A DNA stretch of 64,000 nucleotides from Microbacterium terricola (lineage in GTDB: Bacteria; Actinomycetota; Actinomycetes; Actinomycetales; Microbacteriaceae), in NCBI RefSeq assembly GCF_027943945.1, contig NZ_AP027141.1, positions 744,001 through 808,000 on the forward strand. The letters run 5' to 3'. Positions 10,872 to 22,414 of this stretch are shown in pieces; the first letter of the stretch is position 1, and the number at the start of each line of letters is the position of its first letter. Position numbers and translations under genes: made by a program. The notes under the pieces were generated by a model, which was not told the DNA's origin, made no database searches, and worked only from the letters and a program-made list of their open reading frames with translations.

Positions 10872-12167
10872 GTGACGACGACCGAAAAGACGAAGAACGT
10901 GAAGATCGCCATCTGCGGGCTGGTCAAGAGCGAGAACCTCGGGGAGATGTTCATCGCCCGGAGCCTCGAGCATCTGATCTCTGACGGGCTCGAGCAGGCG
11001 GAGCCGGGCATCGAGATCGAGTACGTGGAGGTCGACCTCCTCGGCCGCAACGACGAGATCTTCGAGATCGCGGACGCCCGCGAGAGGCGACTGCGCAACT
11101 ATTACGGCTACAGCGACAAGGGCAGGTTCACCGAGAAGGTGTTCCTCGACCTCCAGCGGCGCGGACGCAAGGCCAAGAGCAAGGCGACGCAGAACCTGAT
11201 CAGCCGGGCGCGGCATCTGATCTGGAAGTTCGGTCGCAACTACCGCAACCGCCTCGCGAGCTACTTCGATCTGAAGCTCGAGGGCGTCGACTACATCGTG
11301 ATCGACGGGGCCGGTCTCCTCGAGTACAGCTACAACGAGTACCACTGGTCGCTCCTGCTCATCAGCGAGTACGCCGAACGCCACGGACTCGAAGTCGTCT
11401 ACAACGCGATCGGCCGGGCCGGGGCCTTCGACGAGCGGGACTTCGGCAGCACGATCCTCAAGCGCGCGATCCGCTCGTCCGCCGTCAAGTACGTGTCGGC
11501 ACGGGACAACGTGACCGAGGTGCAGGCCTGCGCCGGCCCCGGACACACGGTCAAGCTGCTCGCGGATTCGGCCTTCTGGATGAAGGAGGCCTACGGCATC
11601 GACACGAGCATCGAGCGGAAGAAGATCGGCATCGGCCTCATCCGCGGCAACTCGCTCCAGGGCTACGGCGTCGAGTTCGGGTCCAAGGAGTGGACTGCGC
11701 TCTTCGCCGGGATCGCGACGGTCCTCGGCGAGCGCGGCTACGACTTCGAGTTCTTCACGAACGGGCTGCCGGGCGATGTCACCCTCGGCAAGAGGGTGCT
11801 GAAGAAGCTCCGGCTGCCCGACTCCTACCTGGTCGAACGGCCGGTCGATGACACCGTGCTGGTCGACACGATCAACGGCTACGAGGCCATCATCACGTGC
11901 CGGATGCACTCATCCATCGCGGCGTTCACCATGGGCGTCCCGTCGGTCATCCTGTCCTGGAACGACAAGGTCGAGAAGCTGATGGAGATCATCGGCTACC
12001 CCGAGCGCGCGATCCGGCAGAAGGATTTCCGGCCGGAGTACATCGTGGACAGCATGGAGAAGGCCAAGGCCGAGGGGATCGACGACGCGCTGCTGTCCGC
12101 CATGAAGGACAAGGCCAAGGAAAGCGTCAGCGACTACCTCGGGCTGATCCTCGCCGCACGGCACTGA
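10872..12167 (+). CDS. Polysaccharide pyruvyl transferase family protein (first of three)
   Basis: Family members add a pyruvate ketal from phosphoenolpyruvate to a sugar of an envelope glycan (CsaB, WcaK, Pvg1). The 431-residue protein starts with KIAICGLVKSENLGEMFIA, the N-terminal glycine/asparagine loop of the family. It has VIDGAGLLEYSYNEYHW, a central SARDNVTEVQACAG segment, and the C-terminal signature ITCRMHSSIAAFTMGVPSV. It starts at a GTG three bases after the licD stop and precedes the cytidylyltransferase, so it is in the same transcript. Its acceptor is unknown. Two further members are at 17474-18688 and 22415-23500. Confidence 0.8.
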   Translation: MTTTEKTKNVKIAICGLVKSENLGEMFIARSLEHLISDGLEQAEPGIEIEYVEVDLLGRNDEIFEIADARERRLRNYYGYSDKGRFTEKVFLDLQRRGRKAKSKATQNLISRARHLIWKFGRNYRNRLASYFDLKLEGVDYIVIDGAGLLEYSYNEYHWSLLLISEYAERHGLEVVYNAIGRAGAFDERDFGSTILKRAIRSSAVKYVSARDNVTEVQACAGPGHTVKLLADSAFWMKEAYGIDTSIERKKIGIGLIRGNSLQGYGVEFGSKEWTALFAGIATVLGERGYDFEFFTNGLPGDVTLGKRVLKKLRLPDSYLVERPVDDTVLVDTINGYEAIITCRMHSSIAAFTMGVPSVILSWNDKVEKLMEIIGYPERAIRQKDFRPEYIVDSMEKAKAEGIDDALLSAMKDKAKESVSDYLGLILAARH

Positions 12168-12198
12168 ACACCGTTCGATTCACTCTGGAGCTTCAAAG

Positions 12199-12909
12199 AT
12201 GATCACAGCACTGTTGACGGCGGCGGGCACCGGTTCGCGGATGAAGCAAGACATCCCCAAGCAGTTCATGCATGTGAAGAACAAGCCGCTGATCGTCTAC
12301 ACGCTGGAGGCGTTCCAGGACCACCCCTCGATCGACGCGATCGTCGTCGTGACGCTTCCGTCCTGGATCGATGTCGTCACCGCCTACGCGAAGCAGTACG
12401 GCATCACCAAGCTGCAGGCGATCGTCCCAGGCGGCTCGACGGGCCAGGAGTCCATCCACAACGGCCTGGTGAAGATCCGGGAAGAGGGCGCAGGCGATGA
12501 CGACGTGGTGATGATCCACGACGGCAACAGGTGCCTCGTGTCGTCGGAGATCATCTCGGACAGCGTCGCCGAGTTCAAGGCGAACGGCAGCGCGGTCGCG
12601 GCGATCCCCTGCGTCGAGGCGGTCTTCCGCAGCGACGACGAAGGAGTGTCGTCGACCGTGTCCATCCCGCGCGAGCAGCTGTTCCGCACCCAGACTCCGC
12701 ACTCCTACACGCTGGGCAAGCTCATGTGGGCCCACGACGAGGCGAAGGTCCGTGGCATCGGAGACACGGCGGCATCGTGCGTGCTCATGCACGAGCTCGG
12801 TGAGACGGTCTACTTCTCGGCGGGTTCGGAGCAGAACCTGAAGATCACCACGATGGACGACCTCTACATCTTCGAGTCGATTCTCGACGCGCGGCATGCA
12901 GCTCGGTGA
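12199..12909 (+). CDS. IspD/TarI-type cytidylyltransferase (second of three)
   Basis: Adds CMP from CTP to a polyol phosphate or similar alcohol phosphate. The 236-residue length is normal for a stand-alone IspD/TarI. It shows LLTAAGTGSRMKQDIPKQFM (CTP-binding loop), VPGGSTGQESIHNGL, MIHDGNRCLVSS (where canonical members have HDAVRPF) and a C-terminal NLKITTMDDL. The HDGNR variant departs from usual IspD/TarI and may mean an altered substrate. It is preceded by GGAG in the 31-base gap after the pyruvyltransferase and followed closely by the epimerase gene. Being beside licD, it probably supplies the LicD donor. A methylerythritol-phosphate role is unlikely in this context. Confidence 0.82.
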   Translation: MITALLTAAGTGSRMKQDIPKQFMHVKNKPLIVYTLEAFQDHPSIDAIVVVTLPSWIDVVTAYAKQYGITKLQAIVPGGSTGQESIHNGLVKIREEGAGDDDVVMIHDGNRCLVSSEIISDSVAEFKANGSAVAAIPCVEAVFRSDDEGVSSTVSIPREQLFRTQTPHSYTLGKLMWAHDEAKVRGIGDTAASCVLMHELGETVYFSAGSEQNLKITTMDDLYIFESILDARHAAR

Positions 12910-12916
12910 CCTGACG

Positions 12917-13984
12917 ATGAGCGGCGGGTCCTACGCGGATGACCTCCGCACGGCGTTCGAGAGCATTCCCGACGCGCGCGACCTCTTCAACACCCGCATC
13001 CTCGTGACCGGCGCGACCGGGATGATCTGCTCATCGATCGTCGATGTGCTGCTCTTCATGAACCGCGAGCTGGGCGCGAACATCACCGTGTACGTCGCCG
13101 GGCGCAGCGCGCAGGACGCTGCTGACCGCTTCCGCAGCCTGTCGACGGACGACGACGAGCTCGTCTTCGTGCCGTACGACGCGACGTCGGGCGAGGCGGT
13201 CGCCCTGGACACGGATCTCGACTACATCATCCACGGCGCCAGCAACGCGAACCCCGCGATGTACATGCAGCTCCCCGTGGAGACGATGCTCGCGAACATC
13301 GTCGGCCTCTCGGCGATGTTCAACCTGGGCCGTGCGACGTCGGTCCGTCGGCTCCTCTACATCTCCTCGAGCGAGGTGTACGGGCAGAAGGAGGGGACGC
13401 ATCCCTTCGCGGAGAACGACTTCGGATACCTCGACATCCTGAACCAGCGTGCCGGCTACCCGTCGTCCAAGCGCGCGGGAGAGTCGCTGTGCGTGGCCTA
13501 CGGCATGGAATACGGCATCGATTCGGTGATCGTCCGGCCGGGCCACATCTACGGGCCCTCCATCAGGCCGTCGGACAATCGCGTGACGGCCGAGGTGACC
13601 CGGCGGGCCGTCGCCGGCGAGGACGTGGTCCTGAAGAGCAAGGGAAGCCAGCTCCGCTCGCACTGCTACTCGCTCGATTGCGCATCCGCCATCCTCACCG
13701 TTCTCCTGCGCGGAGAGCCGGCGAACGCCTACAACATCTCGAATCCGCACTCGATCTCGTCGATCCGCGACATGGCCGAGGCCATCGCGAAGGCGGGCGG
13801 AGTGAACGTCCGCTACGACATCCCGGAGAGCGCGGGTGCGGTCGTCCACAACCTCATGGAGAACTCCTCGCTGTCCTCGGACAAGCTGGAGGCTCTCGGG
13901 TGGATGCCCGCCTTCGACCTCGAGCGCGGTGCCGAACGGATGATGGCGGTGCTGAAGGACCCGGACGGCCCGTTCTCGGTCTAG
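12917..13984 (+). CDS. NAD-dependent epimerase/dehydratase (extended SDR)
   Basis: Sugar-nucleotide-type epimerase or dehydratase of unknown substrate. The protein is about 355 residues from the ATG at 12917; an ATG at 12896, overlapping the previous gene by 14 bases, would add 7. It has the NAD-binding RILVTGATGMICSSIVD with an unusual MICSS after the glycine loop, ISSSEVYG, the catalytic pair in YPSSKRAGE, and VRPGHIYGP. Neither candidate start has a convincing ribosome-binding site. Because it follows a cytidylyltransferase, its substrate could be a CDP-linked sugar or polyol, which is inference. The stop TAG abuts the stop of the convergent cytidylyltransferase with no spacer. Confidence 0.8.
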   Translation: MSGGSYADDLRTAFESIPDARDLFNTRILVTGATGMICSSIVDVLLFMNRELGANITVYVAGRSAQDAADRFRSLSTDDDELVFVPYDATSGEAVALDTDLDYIIHGASNANPAMYMQLPVETMLANIVGLSAMFNLGRATSVRRLLYISSSEVYGQKEGTHPFAENDFGYLDILNQRAGYPSSKRAGESLCVAYGMEYGIDSVIVRPGHIYGPSIRPSDNRVTAEVTRRAVAGEDVVLKSKGSQLRSHCYSLDCASAILTVLLRGEPANAYNISNPHSISSIRDMAEAIAKAGGVNVRYDIPESAGAVVHNLMENSSLSSDKLEALGWMPAFDLERGAERMMAVLKDPDGPFSV

Positions 13985-14698
13985 CTAGCCGCCGATCTGC
14001 CTGCGCTCGATCACATCGAAGAACGCGCGGCAGATGTAGTAGTCCTCGGCGGTGGTGATCTTGATGTTCGACCGCGGTCCGGGCACGCGGAACAGCGGGT
14101 GCCCGAACCGTCGCAGCAGGGTGGCGGTGTCGATCGAGTCGTCGTCACCCTCTGCCACCGCACGGTCGTAGATCTCGAGTGCCGTGCTCAGGCGCAGGCT
14201 CTGAGGAGCCTGAGCGATGTAGAGGAAGTCGCGGGGGAGCACCTCGTCGATCTCCTCACCCGACGCGGAGACGATGGTCTCGTTGCCCTTGGTGCACGTG
14301 ATCGCCGAGCCGCGTTCCCGCACGGTCTGGATGTTGTCGGAGATCAGCTGGGCGTCGATCAGCGGGCGCACGCCGTCGTGGACGAGCACGACGCTGTCTC
14401 CGGGGCATTCGTCCGCGACGGCCCGGATGGCCCGGTGCCGGGATTCCTGGCCGGTCGCGCCGCCATCGACGATCCACTTCACCTTGGTGAGCTCGTATCG
14501 TGCGACGAGCTGCGCGAAGCGCTCCCGCCACTCCGGAAGGATCGCAACGGCGACGCCGTCGATGTCGGGGTGGTCCTGGAAGTGCTGGATCGTGTGCACG
14601 ATCAGCGGGGTCCCGTGGATCTCGAGGAACTGCTTCGGCAGCGTGGCCGAAGACATCCGGGAGCCGATGCCACCCGCGAAGATCACCGCAACGTTCAT
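13985..14698 (-). CDS. IspD/TarI-type cytidylyltransferase (third of three)
   Basis: Another CTP-dependent polyol-phosphate cytidylyltransferase, 237 residues. The CTP loop is VIFAGGIGSRMSSATLPKQF, followed by VDGGATGQESRHRAI, the conserved VHDGVRPLID and the C-terminal SNIKITTAEDYYI. It is last in a minus-strand operon of TagB/F proteins, and its ATG overlaps the stop of the TagB/F gene upstream (ATGA). That coupling suggests it makes the CDP-polyol used by those glycerophosphotransferase-family enzymes. The sequence alone cannot separate ribitol from glycerol: TarI/IspD folds favour ribitol 5-phosphate, whereas CDP-glycerol is made by the unrelated TagD, which is not seen here. Confidence 0.85.
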   Translation of the reverse strand: MNVAVIFAGGIGSRMSSATLPKQFLEIHGTPLIVHTIQHFQDHPDIDGVAVAILPEWRERFAQLVARYELTKVKWIVDGGATGQESRHRAIRAVADECPGDSVVLVHDGVRPLIDAQLISDNIQTVRERGSAITCTKGNETIVSASGEEIDEVLPRDFLYIAQAPQSLRLSTALEIYDRAVAEGDDDSIDTATLLRRFGHPLFRVPGPRSNIKITTAEDYYICRAFFDVIERRQIGG

Positions 14699-16362
14699 CG
14701 TTCTCCCGTTTCCGTCGCTGCCCCGTGACGCTCATCGAGGATGAGCCAGTCGATCACGCGATCCGCAGCGTCCGTATCGATTCTGTCGAAGTTCTCCGCC
14801 CGGAAGCGAGCGAGCTTCTCCTGCTCGAAGTCGCCGTCCCGGATCGCGCGGATGACCTCGTCGAAGGTCTCGCACACACGGCCGGGAGCGGTCTCCTCGT
14901 ACGGGCGGTGGAAGCCGCGGGTCGCCGCGTAGAGCGCCTTGTCCGGCGCGAAGAACAGCATGGGGCGGTCGAGCAGCGCGAACTCGTAGATGATCGACGA
15001 GTAGTCGGTGATCAGGAGGTCTGTGACGTGCAGCAGACCGAGCCCGTCGGGGTACCGTGTGACGTCGAAGAAGCGGTCGCGGTACTGCTCGGGGATCGCG
15101 ATCAGGTCCTTGACGAAGTGGTGCATCCGGAACAGCACGACGGTGTCGGGCGGGCATGCCGCGTACAGGGCGTCGAGGTCGATGAGGTCGTAGTCGTAGA
15201 ACGCCGTGTGGTAGGAGCTTCCTCGGAATGTCGGCGCGAAGAGGATGATGCGCTTGCCGCGCAGCTGCGGGTACTGTGCGTAGAACGCCTCCGTGGACGA
15301 CGCCGTGCGCTCCTCGTCGAGGAACCAGTCGATCCGTGGCAGCCCGGTCGGGATCACGGCATCCGCTTCGATGCCGAAGGCCTCCGCGTACACGTCCCGC
15401 AGGTGCTCGGAGCCGCTGATCGCGTAGGTGTACTGGCGGTGCGGCTGCCTGAGCTTCGGTGAATCGGTGCTGCCGAAGCGGCTGTAGCCGACCGATTTGA
15501 AGCCGCTCCCGGCATGCCACAGCTGGATGACACGGCTGCGCCGGTCGATGGTGACGCTGTTGAGCAGTCCGAAGTAGTCGTCGAGCAGGATGATCTCGCT
15601 CGTGGCCAGGAGGTACAGGATGCGCGCGGTCGTCCGCCATCCCGTCGTGCCGGGAAGCCGGAAGGAGGAGCGGATGTCGAACTGCGTGTCGAGTCCGCGT
15701 TCGATCATGCGCTCGTGGACGCGGAGGAGGTTGCCCTCCATCGACGGCTGCTGGTCGGAGGCGAAGAGGATCCTCCCCGGCTTCGGCCCGATGACGCGGG
15801 CGATGACGTCGTAGACCGTACGCGTGTACCTCCGCCGGGCATGAGTGCCGAGGACCTTCGCCGCCGTGCGTCTGAGGACCGAGCGCGTCTTCGCCGGGGA
15901 ACGGTGCAGGTGATTCGTGTGGATCAGGAAGTCGAGGCGGGAGGCGTCGTCGGGGTTCTCGTCGACACTGTAGGAGACCGTCAGGGCCGAGCGGTTCCCG
16001 TCGTAGAGGAAGACCCGCGATGCCTGATCGAGATACTCGAGTTCGCCGCCGTCGTAGGACGCGACGGGGCCGGGCGCCCCACCGAGGCGCGACTGGATGC
16101 GCCAGGTGCCGTTGGGGATGGCTTCGCGGCCCTCGAAGGTCGTGACGTTGACGCGGATGGCGAACGAGCCGCTGCCTTCGTCGGTGGCGGGCGCGTCGTA
16201 CACGCGCTCGCCGTCGGCGAAGGCGAACGAGACGGCAGGTGCTCCCGCGCCCGCTGCGCCGGCAGGAGGGGCGAGCCGCAGCCGGATCGTCATGTGGATG
16301 CGCTCCCAGGCGATGCCGGTCACTTCGAGCACGCCGCCGCGGCCCTGCTGCTCGGTGTTCAC
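14695..16362 (-). CDS. TagB/TagF family CDP-polyol phosphotransferase (single domain)
   Basis: Transfers polyol phosphate from a CDP donor to build or prime a teichoic-acid-like chain at the inner membrane. The 555-residue protein has a beta-rich N-terminal part of about 150 residues, then a GT-B catalytic domain. It carries the family motifs VIQLWHAGSGFKSVGYS (histidine of WHA), ILFAPTFRG, FRMHHFVKDL, and LLITDYSSIIYEFALLDRP. The GTG start at 16362 overlaps the stop of the upstream gene (GTGA); any longer reading lies antisense within other coding sequence. It sits between a divergent TagB/F homolog and a cytidylyltransferase. Whether it is a primase or a polymerase cannot be told here. Confidence 0.9.
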   Translation of the reverse strand: MNTEQQGRGGVLEVTGIAWERIHMTIRLRLAPPAGAAGAGAPAVSFAFADGERVYDAPATDEGSGSFAIRVNVTTFEGREAIPNGTWRIQSRLGGAPGPVASYDGGELEYLDQASRVFLYDGNRSALTVSYSVDENPDDASRLDFLIHTNHLHRSPAKTRSVLRRTAAKVLGTHARRRYTRTVYDVIARVIGPKPGRILFASDQQPSMEGNLLRVHERMIERGLDTQFDIRSSFRLPGTTGWRTTARILYLLATSEIILLDDYFGLLNSVTIDRRSRVIQLWHAGSGFKSVGYSRFGSTDSPKLRQPHRQYTYAISGSEHLRDVYAEAFGIEADAVIPTGLPRIDWFLDEERTASSTEAFYAQYPQLRGKRIILFAPTFRGSSYHTAFYDYDLIDLDALYAACPPDTVVLFRMHHFVKDLIAIPEQYRDRFFDVTRYPDGLGLLHVTDLLITDYSSIIYEFALLDRPMLFFAPDKALYAATRGFHRPYEETAPGRVCETFDEVIRAIRDGDFEQEKLARFRAENFDRIDTDAADRVIDWLILDERHGAATETGER

Positions 16363-17477
16363 GGCATCAGCTCTTCGATGCGGTCGACGATGCGGGACGC
16401 CGCGCTGCCGTCGTCGATGCTGCTGCTCGTCTGCAGGAACTGCTCGACGGCGCGGGTGTGGGCAGCCTGGTCGAACTGCGCGATGCTGCTGAGCAGCTCC
16501 TGGTTCGAGGTCGCGGTGGGGAGCGGGACGCCCGCAGGAGCGGGCCCCGCGGCGTGCGGGGAGAACAGGAATGCCGGCTTGCGCGTGAGGAGGTAGTCGG
16601 GAATCCAGCGGGAGTGATCGGTCATGCCCGCGTCGGCGACGACGAGCAGCTCCTGCAGATCCGGATAGAAGGAGGCGTCGTGGCAGAACGACGGCAGCCC
16701 GGCCAGCCAGAGGTCCGACTGCGTCCTGCTGGTGGCGTGCGTGCGGATCACGACGTCCCAGGTGCCGCCGAACGTCGTGGAGAGCGCCGCACGCACCGCG
16801 ACGATGTCGATCCCGCTGAGCGGCGCCGCCCTGGTGTCGTCGCCGCTCGCCGGGTCGTACAGCAGGAACTTCTGACCACGGTCGGCGATGCCGAGCCGGG
16901 CGAGCACCTTCTTCCGCAGCCGATCCGCCGTCTCCTGAGACGTGTCGAGGAGGATGTCGTTGCGCGCGTGGCCGAGCGTCGTCCCGATGGTGCCGTGCCC
17001 GATCTCCAGCCAGCGCTGAGCGGGCCCCTTCACCGCGCCGCTCTCCTGCAGCGAACGTCCGTCCTGGATCACGACCGTGGCGCCCGCGACCGCCCGGAAG
17101 AAGCCCGCCGTGGCGTGCCGGACGAATCGGAACTCGCGCGGGAACGGTCCGACCGAGTGATCGCGGAGCACCCATGTGATCTTGTAGGGCGCGCCCCGGC
17201 GGAGGAGCTCCTCTGCGATGTACTTCGGGTCGCCGGTGTACTCGCCGTGCCGCTCGATGAGGACGATCGACGTCGGGTCGACGCGGGTCCTGGTCGCCAC
17301 CATGCGCTTCCCGAACCTCGACAGCCACCTGTCGATCCGCGAGGTGACGCCCTCCTGGATGAGGATCCTCAGTGCGCGCACGGCGAGATGGACGGCCCGC
17401 ACGAGGATCTCGACGATGCGGAAGACGCTGCCGACGATCAGGGTGACGAGCTTCCCCTCGATCAGTGTGTTGATCAT
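16359..17477 (-). CDS. Divergent TagB/TagF-like protein with altered catalytic motifs
   Basis: A 372-residue member of the CDP-glycerol glycerophosphotransferase superfamily by layout. It has an N-terminal hydrophobic stretch (LVTLIVGSVFRIVEIL), VIQDGRSLQESG, and a catalytic-region counterpart reading RWLEIGHGTIGTTLGH where active members have LWHA-GxFK-xGYS. The TDYSS counterpart reads DAGMTDHSRWIPDYLLT. The key histidine and the aspartate before the serine are kept, but the flanking motif has changed, so it may use a different donor or acceptor or have lost activity. Its ATG overlaps the pyruvyltransferase stop and its stop overlaps the next GTG, so it is embedded in the operon and not a stray pseudogene. 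Confidence 0.75.
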   Translation of the reverse strand: MINTLIEGKLVTLIVGSVFRIVEILVRAVHLAVRALRILIQEGVTSRIDRWLSRFGKRMVATRTRVDPTSIVLIERHGEYTGDPKYIAEELLRRGAPYKITWVLRDHSVGPFPREFRFVRHATAGFFRAVAGATVVIQDGRSLQESGAVKGPAQRWLEIGHGTIGTTLGHARNDILLDTSQETADRLRKKVLARLGIADRGQKFLLYDPASGDDTRAAPLSGIDIVAVRAALSTTFGGTWDVVIRTHATSRTQSDLWLAGLPSFCHDASFYPDLQELLVVADAGMTDHSRWIPDYLLTRKPAFLFSPHAAGPAPAGVPLPTATSNQELLSSIAQFDQAAHTRAVEQFLQTSSSIDDGSAASRIVDRIEELMP

Positions 17478-18688
17478 GGCTTCCTCTGTGGCACGCTCTC
17501 GACGAAACCGGCGAGCTGACGACGCGTTCGTTCCCGCAGCTCCTCGCGCCGTTCCCGGTCGGGCTCGGGGAGGTCGTTGCTCACGAGCAGGCGCGCGATC
17601 TTCGCGACGTCGAGTTCGTGCTCATCGAAGTATCTGTCGCGCAGGCCGGTGATCTCCGTCAGGAACTGGAGCTTCTCACCCCAGATGAGTCCCACGACGG
17701 GCACGTCGATCGCGTACGCCGTGATCCCGGCGTGCATGCGCGCGCTCAGGATGATGTCGAAGCCGGCCACGAGATTGACGAACTGCGCTGAGGTCGTCGG
17801 CCTCTCCACCAGCTGCTCGCTGCGCAGATTCATGCTCGAGACCAGTGACCTGCCGAACGTCTGGTCGACCGTCATCCCGTTCGAGAACAGGAAGAAGTCG
17901 GCGTCGAGGCGCTGGAGCTCCGCGATGAGGCTCCGGTAGAAGTTGACGACGGCGTCCGGCGAGATGTCTCCGCCGTACACGGAGAAGTTCTTGGGGTTGA
18001 TGAGGTTGATGCCGATCCGGGTGCCGGTCCGGCCGGCCGCCATGCCGGCGCTCTCATCGACGATCCCCATGTCCTTCAGCCAGAACACCGGATCGCCGAC
18101 GCGCTCCGTGACGGTGCTCGTCTTGGTGACGTAGTGGTCGTTCAGTGTGTCGATGTCGTCACGCGTGGTGATGACCTTCACATTGTCGAAGTTCAGCGCC
18201 TTCTTCAGCCGCTGGCACCTGATGTCCGTCTCGCTGTAGCCTTCGACGCCGACCGCGTTCATCATCACCGGGATACCGCGCTTGCGGGCGGTCTTGAGGA
18301 TGAGCTCGTCGATGTAGTTCAGGCCCTGCGTCTTGAACTTGATGAACCCGCCCCCGGTGAAGACGACCGCATCGAGGTCCTTGATCCGCTCCTCGAAGTA
18401 CCAGCCGAGCTTGGTCTTCCAGTAGAGGTAGTTGTAGCGATAGGCGATGCGCTGACCACGGAAGACCGACAGGATCGGCCGCTGGAAGACCTTCATCACC
18501 GCCGCGGCACGGAAGTTCACGCGGCGCATCCCCGAGCGGACGCCCTCATCGCTCGGATCGACGTCGATGTCGACGAGCATCGTGTCGGGATCGTGGGTGC
18601 GCAGCAGGAACTTCGATGCCTCGACCAGGAGGTAGTCGCCGACGTTCTCGTTGGTCAGCAGACCGACGACGCCTATTGTTCTCCTCAC
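17474..18688 (-). CDS. Polysaccharide pyruvyl transferase family protein (second of three)
   Basis: Predicted to place a 4,6- or similar pyruvate ketal on an envelope glycan. The 404-residue protein begins GVVGLLTNENVGDYLLVEA (the NxGD loop of the family) and contains VVFTGGGFIKFKTQGLNY, ITTRDDIDTLNDHYV, and a C-terminal LSARMHAGITAYAIDVPVV. These match the family better than the 431-residue member in the opposite operon does. It starts 9 bases after the tandem TagB/F gene and overlaps the divergent TagB/F gene by ATGA. It is therefore co-expressed with polymer-building enzymes and probably modifies that polymer. Confidence 0.82.
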   Translation of the reverse strand: MRRTIGVVGLLTNENVGDYLLVEASKFLLRTHDPDTMLVDIDVDPSDEGVRSGMRRVNFRAAAVMKVFQRPILSVFRGQRIAYRYNYLYWKTKLGWYFEERIKDLDAVVFTGGGFIKFKTQGLNYIDELILKTARKRGIPVMMNAVGVEGYSETDIRCQRLKKALNFDNVKVITTRDDIDTLNDHYVTKTSTVTERVGDPVFWLKDMGIVDESAGMAAGRTGTRIGINLINPKNFSVYGGDISPDAVVNFYRSLIAELQRLDADFFLFSNGMTVDQTFGRSLVSSMNLRSEQLVERPTTSAQFVNLVAGFDIILSARMHAGITAYAIDVPVVGLIWGEKLQFLTEITGLRDRYFDEHELDVAKIARLLVSNDLPEPDRERREELRERTRRQLAGFVESVPQRKP

Positions 18689-18697
18689 CGTCCGATC

Positions 18698-22344
<3,647 letters not shown>

Positions 22345-22414
22345 CCTCACCGTCCGAGGATCGCGTCCACCCGGCTCGCGAGGCCCCCGACGACCGCGGG
22401 GAGGCGCTCACCGC

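Noticed and set aside
12199..14698. Assigning the cytidylyltransferases as IspD of the isoprenoid pathway
   Set aside because: No ispF or related gene is nearby, there are three diverged copies, and they are coupled to licD or TagB/F genes, so the TarI-type role fits better.
22345..22414. A short minus-strand stretch that reads like a protein C-terminus (ERLPAVVGG...ILGR, then stop)
   Set aside because: Only about 20 codons with no start or upstream partner; it may be a gene remnant but cannot be supported.
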